This document shows positions 59,578-64,000 of a stretch of DNA of 64,000 nt, one piece after another. The DNA is taken from NCBI RefSeq assembly GCF_002979755.1, contig NZ_PCPP01000003.1, positions 186,001-250,000 on the forward strand. Reading direction: 5' to 3'. This DNA is from Chryseobacterium culicis. Its GTDB lineage: Bacteria > Bacteroidota > Bacteroidia > Flavobacteriales > Weeksellaceae. Position numbers and translations under genes: made by a program. The stretch's first letter is position 1. Every line of letters begins with the position of its first letter. The notes below the pieces were generated by a model. That model was given only the letters and a program-made list of their open reading frames with translations, ran no database searches and was not told where the DNA came from.

Positions 59578-60537
59578 TTATTGAATCTGTAAGATACTTG
59601 AAATCTGCTCTGCAAGAGAAAGCCCGATTCTATCCTGTGCTTCAAGGGTAGAAGCTCCCGTGTGAGGGGTAAGAGAGATTTTAGAATGGGTAAGAATTTC
59701 CTTAGAAGGAGTTGGCTCATTAATGAAAACATCTAATCCGGCAAATCTTACTTTACCTGAATCTAAAGCCTGAATTAAAGCTGTCTCATCAATAACTCCA
59801 CCTCTTGAACAGTTGACAATAGCCACACCGTCTTTCATTATTTCAAATTCATTCTGCCCAATCATATAGCCGTCTTTCTGTGCCGGAACATGCAGCGTAA
59901 TAAAGTCTGAATGTTTTAAAACTTCCTGTAACGGTTCTGTTTCTATGTCAACATTGATGAACTGGTTGTTGTAAAATTTCACCTTAATACTTGCTTTCCC
60001 AACATTATTATCGGCTGCTACCACTCTCATTCCAAGTCCTAAAGCAATTCTTGCCACTTCCTGCCCGATTCTTCCCATTCCAACAATACCAATTGTTTTT
60101 CCTCTTAATTCAATACCGGCTGCATAGGCCTTTTTAAGACCTCCAAATTCAGTATCTCCTACCAAAGGCATTTTTCTGTTGGAATCCTGAAGGAATCTTG
60201 CTCCTGAAAACAAATGAGCAAAAACAAGTTCAGCCACCGATTCTGAAGAAGCTGAAGGCGTATTGATCACATGGATCCCTTTTTCTCTTGCATAGTCTAC
60301 ATCAATATTATCCATACCAACACCTCCTCTACCAATAATGTCAATGGACGGACATCCGTCAATAATATCTTTTCTTACCTGGGTAGCACTTCTCACCAGC
60401 AGGGTGCGGATTTTGTGCTCGTTAATATAATCTACTAAAAACTCCTGCGGAACTTTTGTAGTGATCACCTCAAAGCCTTTTTCTGTCAATGCATCTATTC
60501 CAGATTGATCAAGGCCGTCATTTGCTAAAACTTTCAT
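59578..60537 (-). CDS. serA: D-3-phosphoglycerate dehydrogenase (short form)
   Basis: A 319-residue NAD-dependent 2-hydroxyacid dehydrogenase. It shows GRGGVGMDNIDVDYA, the Rossmann loop GIVGMGRIGQEVARI, the catalytic Arg in NCSRGGVIDETAL and the Glu-His pair ending in SLTPHTGASTLEAQ. It lacks the C-terminal ACT domain. It would open the serine pathway; other 2-hydroxyacid substrates cannot be ruled out by sequence alone. Next to a HAD-like gene on the same strand, 86 bases apart. Confidence 0.88.
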   Translation of the reverse strand: MKVLANDGLDQSGIDALTEKGFEVITTKVPQEFLVDYINEHKIRTLLVRSATQVRKDIIDGCPSIDIIGRGGVGMDNIDVDYAREKGIHVINTPSASSESVAELVFAHLFSGARFLQDSNRKMPLVGDTEFGGLKKAYAAGIELRGKTIGIVGMGRIGQEVARIALGLGMRVVAADNNVGKASIKVKFYNNQFINVDIETEPLQEVLKHSDFITLHVPAQKDGYMIGQNEFEIMKDGVAIVNCSRGGVIDETALIQALDSGKVRFAGLDVFINEPTPSKEILTHSKISLTPHTGASTLEAQDRIGLSLAEQISSILQIQ

Positions 60538-60623
60538 AAAATATCAAGTATATTAAAAAATGAAAGATTTAAAAATTAAAGGAACTGATTCCCATTTAAT
60601 TTTTAAATCTTTGAATTATATTT

Positions 60624-61034
60624 TTATTCGCCGTCTTCTTTGAATACTTCAATGGTTACTTGCTTTTCAACCAAATCCGTAAATCTTCCTTTATATCTTG
60701 TAGCTCTTACCAGGTGATTGTCTATCCAGTGATAATTTCCTCCTCTTGGTTTTCCGCAAAGCACGCTATGGTATTTGAAGCCATGCTTATCCAGCCAGTC
60801 GATAGTGATTTGTTTTAGATTCTCGGTTCTTGAAGTAAAAAAGCAGATCTGATGTCCTTCGTCATACCATCTGTTGATTGTTTCCAGAGCATCAGGATAA
60901 GGTTCGCAGGTCACCATTCTTTCCGGCTCTTCGTTGGGAACATCATCAGTAATGGTTCCGTCGATATCTATTAAGTAATTTTTTATTCCATCCTTTAGAA
61001 TAGGACTAATGTGTTCAATGTATTCTAATTCCAT
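60624..61034 (-). CDS. HAD-like phosphatase domain protein
   Basis: A 136-residue single-domain protein. It has the HAD motif I variant YLIDIDGTITDDVP (nucleophile Asp), motif II ICFFTSRT (Thr or Ser), and a Lys-containing KPRGGNYHWIDNHLVRATR toward motif III. It is small and lacks a cap domain. Such proteins are often named phosphoheptose isomerase-like, but the motifs are HAD. The substrate is unknown. An exact -7 box (TAACTTTG) lies upstream. Confidence 0.8.
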   Translation of the reverse strand: MELEYIEHISPILKDGIKNYLIDIDGTITDDVPNEEPERMVTCEPYPDALETINRWYDEGHQICFFTSRTENLKQITIDWLDKHGFKYHSVLCGKPRGGNYHWIDNHLVRATRYKGRFTDLVEKQVTIEVFKEDGE

Positions 61035-61051
61035 TACTAAATATTAAGTAA

Positions 61052-61059
61052 CAAAGTTA
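61052..61059 (-). promoter_or_regulatory. -7 box (TAACTTTG) of the HAD-like gene
   Basis: Exact consensus on the minus strand, 17 bases before the ATG. Confidence 0.6.
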
Positions 61060-61338
61060 GCGTTTTTACAACTATCAGGCACGTTAATCTTAGTTTATGT
61101 TAATATTATACTACAAAAACTATTATTTAAAGAATAATATCAATATTTTATTAATTATTTCCTGCAAAATAGTTAAAATTTTTCGTTTTGCATTTTCTTT
61201 TTAAGCAGAGAAAACTGAGATTGTAAAAAACAGATCAGCCCATTGATCAATTTATCGGCAAGCTTTCTTTACTTTATTACCATTATTATAAAAAGCATGA
61301 TGTTTATCTAAAAATTTCCAAAATACATTTATTACTCT
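61060..61338. other. AT-rich divergent spacer upstream of idi
   Basis: No ORF or repeat of note between the divergent HAD-like and idi promoters. Confidence 0.5.
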
Positions 61339-61346
61339 TACATTTG
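61339..61346 (+). promoter_or_regulatory. -7 box (TACATTTG) of idi
   Basis: Exact consensus ending 5 bases before the ATG, suggesting a leaderless transcript. Confidence 0.65.
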
Positions 61347-61351
61347 TAGGA

Positions 61352-61861
61352 ATGGAAGAATATGTTGTTTTAGTAAATCCTGAAGATGAAGTTTTAGGAC
61401 TGATGGAAAAACAGCAGGCTCACATCAATGGCCTGTTACACCGTGCTTTTTCTGTATTTCTTTTTAACAGTAAAGGAGAAATGCTTCTTCAGAAAAGAGC
61501 CTCAGGAAAATATCATTCTCCTAGCCAATGGACCAATGCTGTGTGCTCGCACCCACGAGAAGGGGAAACTTATCAGGAAGGAGCTGTGCGCAGATTAAGG
61601 GAAGAACTGGGAATTGAGGCGGAACTTTCAGAAAAATTCAATTTTATTTACAAAGCAGATGTGGGTGGCGGCCTTTGGGAGCACGAGCTGGATCATGTAT
61701 TTGTAGGAAATCACGAAGCGGATTTCAATTTAAATAAAGAAGAAGTGGAAGAAGTACGATTCATTACTCCTGAAAATCTGGATAAAGAAATTGCTGAACA
61801 TCCTGAAAACTTTACAGAGTGGTTCAAAATCATTCTGGAAGAATATAAACACCATTTTTAA
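61352..61861 (+). CDS. idi: Isopentenyl-diphosphate delta-isomerase (type I)
   Basis: A 169-residue Nudix-fold enzyme interconverting IPP and DMAPP. It has HRAFSVFLFNSKGEMLLQKR, the active-site Cys in TNAVCSHPREGE, and the Nudix-like helix RRLREELGIE. The metal/active-site Glu is in GGGLWEHELDHVF. The length fits. It leads a probable operon with a secreted protein 2 bases after it and gcvT. The -7 box is 5 bases before the ATG. Confidence 0.95.
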   Translation: MEEYVVLVNPEDEVLGLMEKQQAHINGLLHRAFSVFLFNSKGEMLLQKRASGKYHSPSQWTNAVCSHPREGETYQEGAVRRLREELGIEAELSEKFNFIYKADVGGGLWEHELDHVFVGNHEADFNLNKEEVEEVRFITPENLDKEIAEHPENFTEWFKIILEEYKHHF

Positions 61862-61863
61862 TA

Positions 61864-62334
61864 ATGAAAAAAATATTGTTTTTTTCTGCTCTTTTAACGG
61901 GAAGTCTGTTTTTTGCGCAAAAAGCAAAAGTATATGAAAATCCCAATTACTCCATTACGATTCCGGAGGGCTGGAAATCTACGAATGACAGTGAGATTAT
62001 TAATATTTTCCCTACCAGCCAGATAGGTGCTGTTACCATTTCGGAATATCATGATCTTGCCCTTCCAAAAGAGGAAGTGAAAAAATTCATCCTTGCCCTT
62101 TATCAATCGAAAGATGAAGAGAAAAAAGTAAAAGAAAAAAAGAGCCAGAAAGGATATACAGAATATCTGTATGAACACTTTGATGAAAAGGAAAAGCTTT
62201 TCTGGATCACCAAAGCTTTTCAAAAAGACAAAAACTTATATTTAGTTTCCATCAACTGTGGCCAGAAATTCTGGAACGGAAACTATATGACCCTATTCAA
62301 TGAGACTTTTAACAGTTTTAAAATAAAGAAATAA
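61864..62334 (+). CDS. Secreted PsbP-like hypothetical protein
   Basis: A 156-residue protein with a signal peptide (MKKILFFSALLTGSLFFAQ). The mature domain starts NPNYSITIPEGWKSTNDSEI and resembles the PsbP/DUF1795-type alpha-beta sandwich by its YSI-x-IPEGW start. A strongly Lys/Glu-rich helix follows (KDEEKKVKEKKSQKG). Function unknown. Tightly packed between idi and gcvT. Confidence 0.75.
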   Translation: MKKILFFSALLTGSLFFAQKAKVYENPNYSITIPEGWKSTNDSEIINIFPTSQIGAVTISEYHDLALPKEEVKKFILALYQSKDEEKKVKEKKSQKGYTEYLYEHFDEKEKLFWITKAFQKDKNLYLVSINCGQKFWNGNYMTLFNETFNSFKIKK

Positions 62335-62343
62335 AAATTAAAT

Positions 62344-63420
62344 ATGAAGAAAACAGCCTTGTACGACAAACATGTTTCTTTGGGAGCTAAGATCGTACCT
62401 TTCGCAGGTTTTGAAATGCCTGTTCAATATTCAGGGGTTACAGAAGAGCACTTTGCAGTAAGAGAAAAAGCAGGATTATTTGATGTTTCCCACATGGGAC
62501 AGTTTTTCATCGAAGGGCCAGGATCAAAAGATCTTTTACAGTTTGTAACTACCAATAATGTAGATGCACTAGAAAACGGAAAAGCTCAGTATTCTTGTCT
62601 TCCTAACGAAAACGGCGGAATTGTAGATGACCTTATCGTTTACAAAATGGAAGATGACAAATATTTTGTGGTAGTTAATGCATCTAACATCGACAAAGAC
62701 TGGAATCATATTTCAAAATACAATACTTTCGGGGCTAAAATGACCAATGCTTCTGATGAAATGTCTTTATTAGCAGTTCAGGGACCTAAAGCTACTGAAA
62801 TCCTTCAGAAACTTACCGAAGTAAATCTTTCAGAAATTCCTTACTATCATTTCACAGTAGGAAGTGTTGCAGGAGAAAATAATGTGATCATTTCAAACAC
62901 AGGATACACAGGAAGCGGTGGCTTTGAGATTTATTTCAATAACGAAAGTGCTGAAAAACTTTGGGATGCTGTAATGGAAGCAGGTAAAGAAGAAGGAATA
63001 ATTCCTTGTGGATTAGCTTCCAGAGATACTTTAAGACTTGAAAAAGGATTCTGTCTTTACGGAAATGATATCGATGATACCACATCTCCTATTGAAGCTG
63101 GTTTAGGATGGATCACTAAGTTTGATAAAGACTTCGTTTCTAAAGATGTTTTCGCAAAACAGAAAGAAGAAGGTGTTACAAGAAAATTAGTTGGTTTTGA
63201 ACTTACAGATAAAGGAGTTCCAAGACATGATTATCCTGTAGTAGATGCTGAAGGGAATGTAATCGGGAAAGTAACTTCCGGAACACAGTCTCCAATGAAG
63301 AAAGTTGGTTTAGGTCTTGCTTATGTAGACAAACCTCATTTCAAATTAGGTTCTGAGATCTTCATTCAGGTAAGAAATAAAAATATTCCTGCAAAAGTGG
63401 TGAAAGCTCCTTTTGTATAA
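62344..63420 (+). CDS. gcvT: Aminomethyltransferase (glycine cleavage T protein)
   Basis: A 358-residue folate-dependent enzyme of the glycine cleavage system. It begins KKTALYDKHVSLGAKIVPFA with AGLFDVSHMGQFFIEGP, then NENGGIVDDLIVYK, the substrate region SNTGYTGSGGFEIYF and CGLASRDTLRLEKGFCLYGN, and the C-terminal barrel GKVTSGTQSPMKKVGLGLAYV. The length is normal. gcvP and gcvH are not in the window. Third gene of the idi unit. Confidence 0.97.
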   Translation: MKKTALYDKHVSLGAKIVPFAGFEMPVQYSGVTEEHFAVREKAGLFDVSHMGQFFIEGPGSKDLLQFVTTNNVDALENGKAQYSCLPNENGGIVDDLIVYKMEDDKYFVVVNASNIDKDWNHISKYNTFGAKMTNASDEMSLLAVQGPKATEILQKLTEVNLSEIPYYHFTVGSVAGENNVIISNTGYTGSGGFEIYFNNESAEKLWDAVMEAGKEEGIIPCGLASRDTLRLEKGFCLYGNDIDDTTSPIEAGLGWITKFDKDFVSKDVFAKQKEEGVTRKLVGFELTDKGVPRHDYPVVDAEGNVIGKVTSGTQSPMKKVGLGLAYVDKPHFKLGSEIFIQVRNKNIPAKVVKAPFV

Positions 63421-63442
63421 TTGGACAAAAATATTAAAAGAG

Positions 63443-63476
63443 AAGAGGCTGTGATTTGCTCACAGCCTCTTTTTTG
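63443..63476. terminator. Terminator of gcvT
   Basis: AAGAGGCTGTGA - tttgc - TCACAGCCTCTT with a T tract on the plus strand. The Cys-rich peptide gene ends at its right border. Confidence 0.9.
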
Positions 63477-63477
63477 T

Positions 63478-63666
63478 TTAAAGACAGATACAGCAGATTT
63501 TTCTATCAGGAGAGCATACATCACCTACTCCGGGTGTATTGGAAATCACTCCGCCTGCATTCCCACATAATCTATTACAGTTAACCGGAAGAGTATTACC
63601 TCCAGCATTAATTTTTTTTAAAGCTAATCTATTAAGACTCTTTGTTTTTGAAAAGTTGTTTATCAT
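63478..63666 (-). CDS. Cys-rich leader peptide (GG type), bacteriocin-like
   Basis: A 62-residue protein. The leader MINNFSKTKSLNRLALKKIN ends in AGG, a double-glycine-type site at residues 22-23. The core has six cysteines (C30, C34, C51, C58, C59, C61) and is rich in Gly, Asn and Val. The spacing differs from the pair at 664-1067, so it is a separate family with the same layout. No processing or export genes adjoin. NCBI-style annotations of such genes read 'bacteriocin-like protein'; activity is unproven. Confidence 0.75.
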   Translation of the reverse strand: MINNFSKTKSLNRLALKKINAGGNTLPVNCNRLCGNAGGVISNTPGVGDVCSPDRKICCICL

Positions 63667-63744
63667 GATTTATTTTTTAGTGATCATAAAGTTAAGTATT
63701 TAATAATTAACTCATTGAAATAAATCACAAATTATAGATAAAAT

Positions 63745-64000
63745 TTATTTTGGAACATGTTGAAAGCAATAGTCATTACCAATGCTGGTATAATGCTTAC
63801 ATCTGGTTCTTTTTTTGGTTGTTCCCAAGCATTGATTTCCTTTATTGATACCACTTACTTTTTTAGGGCTGGAAACCAATCCATATCCTGATGTTTGACC
63901 AGGATTACAGAGCTTACAAGGTTGAAGTCCAAGTTCCAGAGCTTTATTTACAGACAGGCTGGAAGAAACATTTTTCACCATTCTGCATGATGATGTATGA
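63745..64000 (-). CDS. Cys/His-rich putative zinc-binding protein (5' end outside window)
   Basis: The frame is open to the right edge, so only the C-terminal 85 residues or so are seen. Two motifs are visible. First, H-T-S-S-C-R-M ... ALELGLQPCKLCNP, the H-x3-C ... PCxxC pattern found at the C-termini of secreted nuclease-type and Ada-like zinc modules. Second, QCLGTTKKRTRCKHYTS with YCFQHVP, the C ... RC ... YCxxH motif of DUF5763-like proteins. Both suggest metal binding. What precedes it is not in the window, so a nuclease domain is possible but unseen. Confidence 0.65.
   Translation of the reverse strand, partial: HTSSCRMVKNVSSSLSVNKALELGLQPCKLCNPGQTSGYGLVSSPKKVSGINKGNQCLGTTKKRTRCKHYTSIGNDYCFQHVPK

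Overview
The window looks like a chromosomal segment of a Chryseobacterium-type flavobacterium (Bacteroidota, Weeksellaceae). Three things support this. The DNA is AT-rich with very AT-rich spacers. Many genes are preceded by the Bacteroidota -7 box TAnnTTTG and lack a Shine-Dalgarno sequence. The gene set is typical of the group: a SusC/D/E starch locus, an LPMO with a type IX secretion tail, DUF2339, DUF4349, a GNAT-nitrilase fusion and short 'bacteriocin-like' Cys-rich peptides. Genus assignment is inference from recognition. No rRNA, tRNA, CRISPR array, prophage or transposase gene was seen.

Layout. 1-5.2 kb: start of an ABC1/UbiB kinase, two tandem Cys-rich leader peptides, a secreted LTxxQ-like helical protein, the GNAT-nitrilase fusion, and small unknown genes that include a duplicated membrane-protein pair. 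5.2-12.1 kb: purine block on the minus strand, transcribed purM-purN-purH-purD-guaA, with a different dispersed palindromic repeat in nearly every spacer and a promoter/24-codon ORF/terminator unit just upstream of purM. 12.1-14.5 kb: flavin reductase, pirin, and an unknown gene between two copies of a GGGCTAAAGCCC repeat. 14.5-27.4 kb: starch/maltodextrin locus (susC, susD, susE, GH97, then GH13, an NTF2-like protein and an SLC45-type sugar transporter), split by a plus-strand sterol desaturase. 27.7-31.4 kb: metG, an unknown membrane protein, a methyltransferase. 31.6-40.2 kb: TonB receptor plus siderophore-interacting protein, next to an AraC regulator and a TolC/HlyD/MFS tripartite pump. 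40.2-45 kb: DUF962, DUF2891, DUF4349 and a secreted multidomain AA10 LPMO. 45.4-48.6 kb: RsmI-like methylase, NTF2-like protein, LMW phosphatase and dnaA. 48.7-63.4 kb: mostly housekeeping genes (thioesterase, pheA, DUF2339, rarA, yidD, lgt, nnr, mscL, serA, idi, gcvT). Right edge: a third Cys-rich leader peptide and a truncated Cys/His-rich protein.

How the genes work together. SusC/D/E bind and import starch fragments across the outer membrane. GH13 and GH97 cut them to glucose and short oligosaccharides, and the MFS protein probably carries the products across the inner membrane. The TonB receptor and SIP would take up and reduce ferric siderophore; the adjacent pump may export a siderophore or a drug (inference). 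The LPMO would be secreted by T9SS to attack chitin-like polymers.

No clearly new large system is visible. The least explained items are the paired Cys-rich peptides with CPxxx pentapeptide repeats, the small transcription unit before purM, and several dispersed repeat families, including a roughly 90-bp core found in inverted orientation at 31.6 and 49.2 kb.
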